21,624 nt of DNA, taken from Oceanospirillaceae bacterium UBA1126 (lineage in GTDB: Bacteria; Pseudomonadota; Gammaproteobacteria; Pseudomonadales; Balneatricaceae). The stretch is from NCBI GenBank assembly GCA_002312935.1, contig DCAT01000182.1, positions 1 to 21,624 on the forward strand, read 5' to 3'. A program made the translations under genes and the position numbers. The first letter of the stretch is position 1; each line of letters opens with the position of its first letter. The notes below the pieces were generated by a model. The model made no database searches and was not told where the DNA came from. It saw nothing but the letters and a program-made list of their open reading frames with translations. Below, piece after piece: positions 1 through 8,218 of this stretch.

Positions 1-3000
1 TACTGCCATAAACGCGATAGCTAGCTTGACGCTGGGCGTCTCCAGAGCTAACCCCTTGGGCTTCTAGTTCTGCCTTGCGCTGCGCAACGTTCTGGCGAAT
101 AGTGTTACCATTTTGGTCGCCTAAACCGGGTTCATCAAAGCTCGCCAAGGCCTGCACAGCGGCATCGTATAACTTCATAACATTAGGGAAAGCATCTCGG
201 AAAAACCCAGATACTCTCAAGGTGACATCAACGCGGGGGCGGCCCAATTGCATGGCAGGAATGATTTCAAAATCGGTCACTCGCTGTGAACCAATAGCCC
301 AAATAGGTTTGATCCCCATTAACGCAAACGCCTGGGCAATATCATCACCACCCGTGCGCATGGTGGCTGTGCCCCAAACAGATAAACCAAGCTGAGTGGG
401 GTAGTCGCCATGCTCTTGTAAGTGCTTTTCAATAAGGGCTTGGGCTGATCGTTGGCCTAACGCCCATGCTGCTGCAGATGGCACACTGCGGTTGTCTAGG
501 GAAAAAAAGTTACGCCCAGTAGGCAAGGTATCTAAGCGTCCCCGTGTTGGTGCGCCACTAGGGCCAGGTTCTACTGCCTGGCCTGCTAGTCCTTGAATAA
601 GGGCTTGAGTTTCACGCACAGCGCTATCTTCTAAAGCCACTAAAATAGTATTTTTAGTATAATGTAACTGTTGGCTTGTTCTTGGAAGAATTTTTTCTAA
701 AGCGTTAATATCATTATTTTTTTCTGAAAGTAAGTACTCATTTACTAAGCTTAGTGCTAATGATTCAAGGCGCTCCCTTGTGTCCATTGTGGAGCGCCAT
801 ACAGCGTTATTTTGCTGAGCTAACAACTGAGGTTTAGCACCAAGCCAAGGGCTAACCTTGGTGGCCAGAGGGTCGTATTCGGTTAGGCCTAGATCAAGGG
901 CTAGGTTGTGCAAAATGCCACGTTCTTCGTTGGCTTCACCGCGGGGTAAACGCAGCAATGCTACTAGGGTTTCGCTGAGTTCATCTACTTCTGGTAACTG
1001 GCCTAAAATATGTAAACCATTACGAATTTGAGCTTCTTTTATGTCACATAAATAGGTATCAAGCTCGGCTAGCATTTCGCTTTCAGTCGTGTTGGCAGTT
1101 AACCCCAGTTCTTGTTTAAGATGACTACTAGCCAAGGTGGCAACAATTTGCTCCCTTAGCCAGAGCTCACGACCTGTGTCTAGACCTGTGGCTTGGTATA
1201 GCTCATCTACCAAAGTTTCTAAATCAGCGAGTTGCCCATAGGTTTCAGCACGGGCCATGGGTGGCATTAAATGATCAATAATCACCCCTTGAGCCCGACG
1301 CTTCGCTTGAGCACCTTCACCTGGATCATTGACAATAAATGGGTAAAAATGAGGCATTGGGCCAAGGGCAATATCGGGCCAGCATTCATCACTTAGCGCC
1401 ACGCCCTTACCGGGTAGCCATTCTAGATTGCCGTGTTTGCCAAGGTGAACGAGTGCATCTACCTCATAAACATGGCGCAACCAAAAATAAAAGGCTAAAT
1501 AACTGTGGGGGGGAACTAGGTCCGGGTCATGGTAGTTGGCCGTTAAATCTAGGTTATAACCCCTGGCTGGCTGGATGCCTACAAAGGTTTCACCTAAGCG
1601 CAGGCCTGCCAACATGATACGGCCTTGTCTATATTTTGGATCTTGCTCTGGACCACCCCAGCGTTGCAGCACAGCATCTTGGCAGCTAGGTGGTAACTTA
1701 GAGAAATGCTTCGTGTATACAGCAGCTTCTAAACTTTGCCAACACGGCAAGTGGTGCAATGTATTGGGGTTATTAGTAACAGATTCTAATAGAGCTTCGA
1801 TTAAGCCATTACCATTTTCTGGTATCGTATCAACGGCGTAACCCGCGTTTTGCATAGCGTGTAACACATTAATGGCCGATTGTGGGGTGTCTAAACCCAC
1901 ACCATTGCCAATGCGGCCATCTTTGGTGGGATAGTTGGCAAGTATTAGGGCAATACGTTTGTCATTATTGGCTTTATTGCCAAGGCTACAATATCCCTTA
2001 GCCAAGCGCGCCACAAATTGTGCTCTTTCAGGTTCGAGCTCATACCCCATAAGGTCTATTTGGCATAGTTTGCTGTAGTAACCCATGGACTTAAAGCTAA
2101 TTGCTCGGGTGAGCACATGGCCATCCATCTCTGGCAATACCACTTGCATAGCAATATCGCGGGACCTTAGCCCTTGTTTGTGCTCACGCCATGCCTCTTG
2201 TGTGGTAGAAGAAAGTACCAACTGCAAAACAGGAATGTCACCTTCAATAGGTAGTTTAAAGTGTGTTGGTGAAGAGCTAAGGCTTGGTGCATCTACCTTG
2301 TTGCTGGCAAACCCCAAGCTGCTTAGTACCAGTTTAGAGTTTGATTGCTTTAAAGTGTGGTTTACTAATGCTAGTGCCTGTGGGTCTTTAAGCGAGGTAA
2401 CGGCAAGAGCAATGGGGTTCATACCTTGGCTAACTAAACTTGCCATTAAACCATCAAACATGCGGGTATTACCGCTTTGTAAATGGCTGCGATAAAATAA
2501 TAGAGCCACTACAGGTGCGTGTTTTAAACCCTGTGCAATGGCCTGTTTTTGCCAATCCATGAAGCTAGCTTGAGCTACGCCTGGTTGATAAATCAACGCT
2601 TGGGGAAGTTCAGCGGGGGGTTGCCATTGAGGCTGCTTGGCTTTTAAAGCTAATGATGTTGGTACGCCTTGGTTGAGCTCTTGAGTTAAATAGCGCAATA
2701 AATTAATGCCGTTACTCACGCCACCTTGGCGCAGGTATTGCCATACAAGCTGACAAGAAGCCGCCTTACAAGAGCTGGCTTGGGTTAACTGTGGGTCTTG
2801 TGCATCGTCTCCCGGCACCAAAATGAGTTGGCGATTAGGCTTGGCCTGCTGCCATGCTTGCAGACGTTCGAAGCCATAATTCCAATAACTTGCACCACCC
2901 AGTAATGAGACCATCACTAATTCTGCTTGCTCCAACACCTTGTGCTCATAAAGATCAAAAGCTGCCGGTTTTAGCAGGTGACTCCAGTTTGCTAGTCGAA

Positions 3001-3160
3001 TAGATGGTAGCTCACTACCAAGTTGTTCAGCTGCAGTGGCTAGCATAGCAAGGCTAGTATCGGCGGCAGCCAAAATTACCACTTTAGCGGGGTCTTGGCC
3101 TAGGTCTATAATGCCCTCTTCTTCAACGAAGCCACCAGGTTGTGCTGCGAGCAAATGCAT
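1..3160 (-). CDS. cobN: Cobaltochelatase large subunit CobN (3' end outside window)
   Basis: Large, porphyrinoid-binding subunit of the ATP-dependent cobaltochelatase that inserts cobalt into hydrogenobyrinic acid a,c-diamide. The minus frame is open from the ATG at 3160 to the window edge, giving 1053 codons; family members are about 1,250-1,300 residues, so the last fifth or so is missing because of the edge and not because of decay. The N-terminus MHLLAAQPGG and the segment IDLGQDPAKVVILAAADTSL are typical of CobN. Further family blocks are ANYPTKDGRIGNGVGLDTP, VGIQPARGYNLDLTANYHDP, HLGKHGNLEWLPGKG, PFIVNDPGEGAQAKRR, LPTGRNFFSLDNR and WGTATMRTGGDDIAQA. The gene starts 9 nt after the cobW stop, with a GAGG ribosome site inside the end of cobW, so the two are probably co-transcribed. 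Its ATPase partner is probably the fused ChlI-ChlD protein at 14851-16557. HmbS-type Mg-chelatase H subunits are paralogues, but the context makes CobN nearly certain. Confidence 0.97.
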   Translation of the reverse strand, partial: MHLLAAQPGGFVEEEGIIDLGQDPAKVVILAAADTSLAMLATAAEQLGSELPSIRLANWSHLLKPAAFDLYEHKVLEQAELVMVSLLGGASYWNYGFERLQAWQQAKPNRQLILVPGDDAQDPQLTQASSCKAASCQLVWQYLRQGGVSNGINLLRYLTQELNQGVPTSLALKAKQPQWQPPAELPQALIYQPGVAQASFMDWQKQAIAQGLKHAPVVALLFYRSHLQSGNTRMFDGLMASLVSQGMNPIALAVTSLKDPQALALVNHTLKQSNSKLVLSSLGFASNKVDAPSLSSSPTHFKLPIEGDIPVLQLVLSSTTQEAWREHKQGLRSRDIAMQVVLPEMDGHVLTRAISFKSMGYYSKLCQIDLMGYELEPERAQFVARLAKGYCSLGNKANNDKRIALILANYPTKDGRIGNGVGLDTPQSAINVLHAMQNAGYAVDTIPENGNGLIEALLESVTNNPNTLHHLPCWQSLEAAVYTKHFSKLPPSCQDAVLQRWGGPEQDPKYRQGRIMLAGLRLGETFVGIQPARGYNLDLTANYHDPDLVPPHSYLAFYFWLRHVYEVDALVHLGKHGNLEWLPGKGVALSDECWPDIALGPMPHFYPFIVNDPGEGAQAKRRAQGVIIDHLMPPMARAETYGQLADLETLVDELYQATGLDTGRELWLREQIVATLASSHLKQELGLTANTTESEMLAELDTYLCDIKEAQIRNGLHILGQLPEVDELSETLVALLRLPRGEANEERGILHNLALDLGLTEYDPLATKVSPWLGAKPQLLAQQNNAVWRSTMDTRERLESLALSLVNEYLLSEKNNDINALEKILPRTSQQLHYTKNTILVALEDSAVRETQALIQGLAGQAVEPGPSGAPTRGRLDTLPTGRNFFSLDNRSVPSAAAWALGQRSAQALIEKHLQEHGDYPTQLGLSVWGTATMRTGGDDIAQAFALMGIKPIWAIGSQRVTDFEIIPAMQLGRPRVDVTLRVSGFFRDAFPNVMKLYDAAVQALASFDEPGLGDQNGNTIRQNVAQRKAELEAQGVSSGDAQRQASYRVYGS

Positions 3161-3169
3161 GTTGGGTGA

Positions 3170-4273
3170 TTAAACCTCAGCAACTTTTAATGCGCTGGTG
3201 AGTTCGTCAACATGTAGATTTTTGCCGATCATAACTAAGGAGGTAGAGCGTGCTTCATCTGCAGCCCACAGCCGGTCGAAGTGATTTTCTAAGCGCTGAC
3301 CAACAGCCTGAATGACCTGACGCATTGGTTTATTGGGGATCGCTGCAAACCCCTTAGCGCGGTATATTTGTTGCTTAGAAAGCAGCTCTGCTAGCGCCAC
3401 TTGTAACCGTTCACCATCTACTTCGCCTAGGTGAACGACACAGGAATCAAAATGGTCATGGGCATGCTCATGATGGCCACCATGATCATGGTGATGATCG
3501 TGGTGAGTGTGCACGGCTTCGATTCGTTCTTCTGCAGCAGCTTCTAGGCCCAGTATTAGTTCGATAGACGCATCACTTGTGCCGTCTTCATTTTGACCAA
3601 TGTAAGCAGTTTTGACGGCAGAAGGCACTTTCGCAGTAATTACCTGTTCAACTTTGCTGCGTTCTTGGTCAGATAAAAGGTCGCTTTTGGATACGATGAC
3701 TAGGTCGGCAGCACTTAGCTGGTCATCAAGTAACTCGGCTAGATCAGGGTCATGGTTAAGGCTTTCATCAGCTAAGCGTTGCGCTTGAACCTGCTCAGCA
3801 TCGTGGGCAAAACGACCTGCAGCAACCGCAGGGCCATCAATTACCGTGATCACTGCATCAACGGTAAAGTGTTGCTTAATATCGGGCCAATTGAAGGCTT
3901 GCACAAGGGGTTTTGGTAAAGCTAAACCACTGGTTTCAATAAGAATATGGTCAATGTCATCACGACGCTTTACCAACTCCAACATGACTGGCAAAAACTC
4001 TTCCTCTACGGTGCAGCAAATGCAACCGTTGGCTAGTTCATAAATACCTTGCTGGGTGCTGGTTGGTGCCTCACCTTCATCATCACAGTCTAATGGGCAA
4101 TTACGCAGTAAATCAGCATCAATATCCAGTTCGCCAAATTCGTTAACGATGACTGCGATACGCTTGGGGTCTTTACCGCCAGAAATTTGACGCAAGACAT
4201 TAGACAATAAAGTGGTCTTGCCACTACCTAGAAAACCGGTGACAACAGTAGCTGGGATTTTTTTCAGTTGCAT
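3170..4273 (-). CDS. cobW: CobW, metal-binding GTPase (COG0523 family)
   Basis: G3E-family P-loop GTPase, 367 residues. Visible elements are the Walker A loop GFLGSGKTT (13-21), the metal-site motif CICC (84-87, in NGCICCTV), the switch-like ETSG (113-116), and a guanine-specificity motif in the variant form SKSD (195-198). A very histidine-rich stretch at 255-274 (HTHHDHHHDHGGHHEHAHDH) separates the GTPase domain from the CobW C-terminal domain (about 278-360). The family acts as GTP-driven metal chaperones; position directly upstream of cobN suggests cobalt handling for the chelatase, though members acting on zinc are common, and function cannot be settled from sequence. The start ATG has AAGG about 9 nt upstream. 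No cobalamin riboswitch is visible in the 174-bp leader, so this unit is probably controlled separately from the main operon. Confidence 0.95.
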   Translation of the reverse strand: MQLKKIPATVVTGFLGSGKTTLLSNVLRQISGGKDPKRIAVIVNEFGELDIDADLLRNCPLDCDDEGEAPTSTQQGIYELANGCICCTVEEEFLPVMLELVKRRDDIDHILIETSGLALPKPLVQAFNWPDIKQHFTVDAVITVIDGPAVAAGRFAHDAEQVQAQRLADESLNHDPDLAELLDDQLSAADLVIVSKSDLLSDQERSKVEQVITAKVPSAVKTAYIGQNEDGTSDASIELILGLEAAAEERIEAVHTHHDHHHDHGGHHEHAHDHFDSCVVHLGEVDGERLQVALAELLSKQQIYRAKGFAAIPNKPMRQVIQAVGQRLENHFDRLWAADEARSTSLVMIGKNLHVDELTSALKVAEV

Positions 4274-4371
4274 GGGATAACCTTGTGCTTAATCGAATGC
4301 TAAAAGGGTGTTTGAAATTGCCCGCCATTTTGGCACAGAAAGCCACTTAAATCAGCCTTCCAGGGGCGTAA

Positions 4372-4416
4372 ACTATCCCTAACGCGACGCTTTTTCAAGC
4401 GGGTAGAGCCGCTTGA
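4372..4416 (-). promoter_or_regulatory. Candidate promoter with overlapping perfect inverted repeat upstream of cobW
   Basis: The gap between the transporter stop (4448) and cobW (4273) contains a perfect 8-bp inverted repeat, TCAAGCGG-N6-CCGCTTGA (4395-4402 and 4409-4416). Read on the minus strand, its second arm runs into a -35-like TTGAAA (4393-4398), followed after 15 nt by a -10-like GATAGT (4372-4377). No U-tract follows the repeat on either strand, so it is not an intrinsic terminator. An operator overlapping the -35 is a reasonable reading, but the promoter match is only partial and the spacing is short. Confidence 0.3.
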
Positions 4417-4447
4417 TCAGTTATCACGATTCAAGCAGCACTTGAGC

Positions 4448-5698
4448 CTAGCTAGATATACCGCCGCCAGCTTTGGGTTTACCAAAACCAAACCGCACCC
4501 AATGCATCACCAACATAGACAGCAGTGAGCAAACAGCCATGCCTAGGGCTACTGGGAAAATATCTGTATCTACCGACATGCCGATCAAACCCCCAATAGG
4601 AATAGAAATGAACATTGATCCAGCACCCACCACAGAAGCCCCCATCCCGGCTACCTGACCCAAAGGTTCCATGGCCAAGGCATTGAGATTGCCAAACTGA
4701 AAACCAATGCCAGAAAAAATTACAAACAAAAAAGCCATTGTGTGCATTAGTGGTGGCACACCATGGTAAAACTGGGCGTACATGTACAGCCCTAAGGAAC
4801 CTGTGAAGACCAGTAGATTGGTTAGTTGCACCAGTCTAAACATGCCCCAACGCATGACCAGTTTAGCGTTGAGGTAGGAAGAAATTAAGTTAGGAAATAC
4901 TAAGGCGCCAAAATATAGAGGGAAGGCATCGCCGACGTCATAAATTTTTTGAAATAGCCACTGACTGGAGCTTAAGTATCCCAAAAAACCACCAAATACC
5001 AAACCACTGACTAAAGTATATCCCGCCGCAACACGGTTGCTTAGTACAAGGACAAATGCCTCCCACAGCACTTTAGGGTGAATGGAGCGGCGTTTTTCGT
5101 GGGTTAGTGTTTCGTCAAGTCGCAGCCAAGTCCAGATGCACAGTAACGCTGCTAAGATGATGTACATGGCAAAAATGTATTGCCATGGCCCAAACCAAAG
5201 CAATATCTGCCCTAGCATAGGTGCACAAATGGGCACGATCATGAATACTGCGCCAGACAGTGACATGATGCGTGCCATGGCTCGGCCGCTAAAACAATCT
5301 CTCGCTAAGGCCGACACCATAATGCGTGGTCCAGATGCGCCTATACCCTGTAAAAAGCGCCCAATAAGCATCATCTCTAAAGACTGTGCAGACATTGCTA
5401 ATATACAGCCCAGTATAAAAAAGGCAAAACCCACATAAATTCCAGGCAATCGACCTACACGGTCAGAGACAGGGCCATAGATGAGTTGACCTATGGCAAA
5501 GCCGGCAAATAGGCTAGTGATGACCAATTGAATTTCACTTCCGCCTACACTAAATTCCTGCGCCATAAAACCCAACGCTGGTAACACGGCGTCAATGGAC
5601 AAAGCCACCACAGACATCAATGATGCCATGAGGAAAATGAATTCAACCATACCAATACGTATGGTTGTTGTGGAAGGCTGGTTAGACATAATGTTCAT
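4448..5698 (-). CDS. MFS transporter, Bcr/CflA (drug resistance transporter) type
   Basis: Integral inner-membrane protein of about 416 residues with roughly twelve hydrophobic segments. The N-terminal pattern SIDAVLPALGFMAQEF followed by the cytoplasmic loop motif GPVSDRVGRLPG after TM2, and LQGIGASGPRIMVSALARD in TM4, is characteristic of the Bcr/CflA branch of proton-driven exporters. Substrate cannot be read from the sequence. It lies between the terminator that ends the main B12 operon and cobW-cobN, on the same strand, so a role with cobalt, corrinoids or precursors is possible but unproven. The start is uncertain. ATG at 5698 is chosen here; an in-frame TTG at 5707 has a better-spaced AGG (6 nt), and ATG at 5689 (MSNQPSTTT) is also possible. 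Confidence 0.85.
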   Translation of the reverse strand: MNIMSNQPSTTTIRIGMVEFIFLMASLMSVVALSIDAVLPALGFMAQEFSVGGSEIQLVITSLFAGFAIGQLIYGPVSDRVGRLPGIYVGFAFFILGCILAMSAQSLEMMLIGRFLQGIGASGPRIMVSALARDCFSGRAMARIMSLSGAVFMIVPICAPMLGQILLWFGPWQYIFAMYIILAALLCIWTWLRLDETLTHEKRRSIHPKVLWEAFVLVLSNRVAAGYTLVSGLVFGGFLGYLSSSQWLFQKIYDVGDAFPLYFGALVFPNLISSYLNAKLVMRWGMFRLVQLTNLLVFTGSLGLYMYAQFYHGVPPLMHTMAFLFVIFSGIGFQFGNLNALAMEPLGQVAGMGASVVGAGSMFISIPIGGLIGMSVDTDIFPVALGMAVCSLLSMLVMHWVRFGFGKPKAGGGISS

Positions 5699-5727
5699 AC
5701 GAAACAAAAGGGACCTACATAATAACC

Positions 5728-5752
5728 AAAAAGCCCCTTCATAGGGCTTTTA
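5728..5752 (-). terminator. Intrinsic terminator ending the main B12 operon
   Basis: On the minus strand, AAAAGCCC-TATGAAG-GGGCTTTT forms an 8-bp perfect stem with a 7-nt loop, continued by a fifth T. It sits about 43 nt after the cobM stop and just ahead of the transporter gene. The A-rich left arm means it could also act on plus-strand transcripts. It separates the riboswitch-controlled operon from the transporter, cobW and cobN. Confidence 0.85.
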
Positions 5753-5794
5753 CTTCAACAAGAGGCTGTTTACCTATCTTGAAAAGCGCTTTAA

Positions 5795-6571
5795 CTATCC
5801 TATCTTTTTATTATGATCTTTCTTGCGGTAGATATGGGCCTTGTTTTCATCGTATAGGTACGAATCATCAAAGTTCTCAGCATCTAATACATGACCTACT
5901 AAAATCAACGCTGTGCGGGTAAATTTCTTAGCGCGCACTTTAGCCACTATATCACCTAGCGTACCCGTCACCTTGTCTTGGTCTGGCCAGCTAGTGCGGT
6001 AACACACAGCCACTGGGCAGTCTTCGCCATAGTGGGGGACTAGGTCTTCCACAATTTTATGAATACGAGTAATGCCTAGGTGTATAGCTAAGGTAGCCCC
6101 TGTAGCAGCTAATGCGGGCAAACGCTCACGATCTGGGAAGGGGGTTTTGCCTTCGTAGCGGGTAAGGATTACTGTTTGTGAAATGCCAGATAAGGTAAGC
6201 TCTTTGCCCAGCCATGCGGCTGATGCAGAATAGGCTGTTACCCCTGGAATAATTTCGTAATCAATTTCTAATGCTTCTAGGCGGCGCATTTGCTCGCCAG
6301 TGGCACCATATAACGAGGGGTCGCCAGAGTGTACACGGGCCACATGCTGGCCTTTGGCGTGAGCATCGGCCATTAGCTCTACCTGAGCATCCAATGCTAG
6401 TGCTGCAGTGTCTATGACTAGGGCGCCGCGTGAACGTGCCGTTGCCATATTTTCATCTGGTATCAATGATCCTGCAAATAGCACCACGGGTGCTGCATCT
6501 AGTAAACGTTGACCTTTAAGGGTCATTAGCTCTGGATCACCTGGGCCTGAGCCAATAAAATATACAGTCAT
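5795..6571 (-). CDS. cobM: Precorrin-4 C11-methyltransferase (CobM/CbiF)
   Basis: SAM-dependent tetrapyrrole methylase, 258 residues, the usual family length. It adds the C11 methyl group to (cobalt-)precorrin-4. The N-terminal SAM-site motif reads IGSGPGDPELMTLKG (6-20), and the second conserved block RVHSGDPSLYGATGEQM lies near the middle; both are hallmarks of the CobM/CbiF subgroup. AGGA is 8 nt before the ATG. The gene is last in the riboswitch-led operon, 33 nt after cobJ, with the terminator just downstream. Whether the natural substrate carries cobalt (CbiF) or not (CobM) depends on the unresolved route used by this organism; CobM is used because CobN is present. Confidence 0.95.
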   Translation of the reverse strand: MTVYFIGSGPGDPELMTLKGQRLLDAAPVVLFAGSLIPDENMATARSRGALVIDTAALALDAQVELMADAHAKGQHVARVHSGDPSLYGATGEQMRRLEALEIDYEIIPGVTAYSASAAWLGKELTLSGISQTVILTRYEGKTPFPDRERLPALAATGATLAIHLGITRIHKIVEDLVPHYGEDCPVAVCYRTSWPDQDKVTGTLGDIVAKVRAKKFTRTALILVGHVLDAENFDDSYLYDENKAHIYRKKDHNKKIG

Positions 6572-6604
6572 AATTTTGTCCTGTGTGTTGCCAAAAATTT
6601 GTGA

Positions 6605-7381
6605 TTAAAGCTTCTTTTTATATCCGCGAGGGGTATAAACCCACTCTTTGGTGCCATTTACTATGTGCCTAGATTCACTGTTGCCCACGGAGACAAGGGT
6701 AAACATGTCCACGTCTTTGGCATCTAATTCATCTAAACGAATGATGGTCACCTGCTCTTCTGGGCGCGTAAGCTGACGACCGATTAATACTGGTGTTGAA
6801 GCTGGGCGGTGCTGTAACAAAATGTCGCGGGCTTTGTTAAGCTGCCAATCACGTTTTTTAGACACAGGGTTATAGAAAGACACTACAAAATCGCCTTCGC
6901 CAGCTTTTTCAATCCGCTTAAGAATGGTTTCCCAAGGTGTGAGCAAATCTGACAAAGAAATAGTGCAAAAGTCATGTCCCAACATAGCGCCTACGCGGCT
7001 GGCACCAGCTTGCATGGCAGAAATTCCTGGAATAACTTCCAATTCTACATCTAACCATTCTGGGTGATTCTCCTTGCCCTCTAGCTGCATGTCGAGTAAT
7101 TCAAATACCAAGGTAGCCATGGCATAAATGCCAATATCACCGCTTGAAATGAGTGAAGTAGTCTTGCCACTTGCAGCCAAATTTAACGCCAAACGGGCGC
7201 GACCAATTTCTTCGCCTAGGGGTAAGTCATAGTGCTGTTTGCCGTCACATACATCACCTAAAATATCTAGGTAGAGGCCGTATGCCACTAGGTCTGTACT
7301 GGCAGCAATAGCAGCGTGGGCACGAGGCGCCACTAACTGTGCATCACCTGGGCCGGTGCTGACGATAAATAATTTACTCAT
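6605..7381 (-). CDS. cobJ: Precorrin-3B C17-methyltransferase, ring-contracting (CobJ/CbiH)
   Basis: SAM-dependent methylase of 258 residues that methylates C17 and carries out ring contraction. The SAM-binding N-terminus is STGPGDAQLVAPRA, the second block is ISSGDIGIYAMA, and the family-specific block is FYNPVSKKRDWQLNKARDI followed by TPVLIGRQL. This last block distinguishes CobJ/CbiH from CobM and CobI. It is a single-domain protein without the extra C-terminal iron-sulphur domain seen in some CbiH proteins. In the aerobic route it needs precorrin-3B made by CobG or CobZ, neither of which is seen here; in the cobalt-early route it acts directly on cobalt-precorrin-3. The gene lies 33 nt from both neighbours; start ATG preceded by GAG. 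Confidence 0.94.
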   Translation of the reverse strand: MSKLFIVSTGPGDAQLVAPRAHAAIAASTDLVAYGLYLDILGDVCDGKQHYDLPLGEEIGRARLALNLAASGKTTSLISSGDIGIYAMATLVFELLDMQLEGKENHPEWLDVELEVIPGISAMQAGASRVGAMLGHDFCTISLSDLLTPWETILKRIEKAGEGDFVVSFYNPVSKKRDWQLNKARDILLQHRPASTPVLIGRQLTRPEEQVTIIRLDELDAKDVDMFTLVSVGNSESRHIVNGTKEWVYTPRGYKKKL

Positions 7382-7414
7382 GTTGATCTCGTGCTTATTG
7401 GATAGGTTTAAGGG

Positions 7415-8218
7415 TTAATCTTGTTCGCCAATTGAACCAGCACCGGGCGGAAATGCTCGGGCTATAGCACAAGTTGCTTTAGGTGTTTTTAGTTTAGCTT
7501 GCAGTAGCTCGGCTTCATTACCAGTGGCCTGTTGAGCTGACCAGAGTGCGGCAGACTCTGCTACGCCATACACCCCTACAGTGTCGTACACATACTGTGA
7601 AGGGTTAATAAGTTGGTCATTTACAGCAGCCAAAGCCTGAGCTGAATAAGTTTGGAAACTTTTCCCAAGGCTTTGAGCCAAGTCGATAAGGCCCTGCTCA
7701 TCAGCTTTAATGTCAATGCTGTTTATGCTGACAATGTCGTTAATAGTGAGGCCTTTTTCAAACAAGCATTGGTTTAAAAATTCTAATAAGTGCTCTTTAC
7801 TGCAACCGCGCTCACAGCCCATACCTACGGTATACACAGGCTGAAGGTATGGCTGAGCAGTGGTCATGGCGAGCTGTGCATCTAGTAGGTCGCTCACTTG
7901 GCGACCCCATTCGTTAGCACCACCTTCATGGCCAGACAGCAACGGGATAACAAACTGACCTTGTTCATCGAGCACTAATACGGCAGGATCGCGGTATTTA
8001 TCTAATAAAACGGGCGCCAAAGTGCGCACAGCAATGCCGGTGGCACAGATTAGAATAAGCCGTTCCTCGCGGGTAAAAGCCGTTTGAACAGTTTTGGCAA
8101 AGGGCTGAGGTTTGAGCTCAAATGAAACCAAGGTGTGTGGATCCTTAGTCAGCAGCAGTGTTTTTAAACGCTTTCCTAGACGCGCTCCAGCATCGGTTAA
8201 GGCAAAAATACGGATCAC
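7415..8218 (-). CDS. cbiG: CbiG-like cobalt-precorrin-5A hydrolase, short form
   Basis: 267-residue protein with the CbiG N-terminal domain (CATGIAVRTLAP at 58-69, LLSGHEGGAN at 93-102) joined directly to the CbiG C-terminal/CobE-like domain (VGMGCERGCSKEH from 131). The central CbiG domain present in the roughly 350-residue enterobacterial enzyme appears to be absent. CbiG opens the delta-lactone formed after ring contraction in the cobalt-early pathway and releases acetaldehyde; CobE, of uncertain role, has only the C-terminal domain. The start is GTG at 8218, overlapping the cobI stop in a GTGA arrangement, which implies translational coupling. It follows cobI and precedes cobJ. Confidence 0.88.
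   Translation of the reverse strand: MIRIFALTDAGARLGKRLKTLLLTKDPHTLVSFELKPQPFAKTVQTAFTREERLILICATGIAVRTLAPVLLDKYRDPAVLVLDEQGQFVIPLLSGHEGGANEWGRQVSDLLDAQLAMTTAQPYLQPVYTVGMGCERGCSKEHLLEFLNQCLFEKGLTINDIVSINSIDIKADEQGLIDLAQSLGKSFQTYSAQALAAVNDQLINPSQYVYDTVGVYGVAESAALWSAQQATGNEAELLQAKLKTPKATCAIARAFPPGAGSIGEQD

Noticed and set aside
1..3160. Plus-strand open frames of 60-140 codons
   Set aside because: They lie opposite cobN, whose minus frame is continuous and carries CobN motifs throughout.
4274..4447. Second cobalamin riboswitch upstream of cobW
   Set aside because: No B12 box, no GCCCCCGCAAC-like core and no GGGAA block found on the minus strand.
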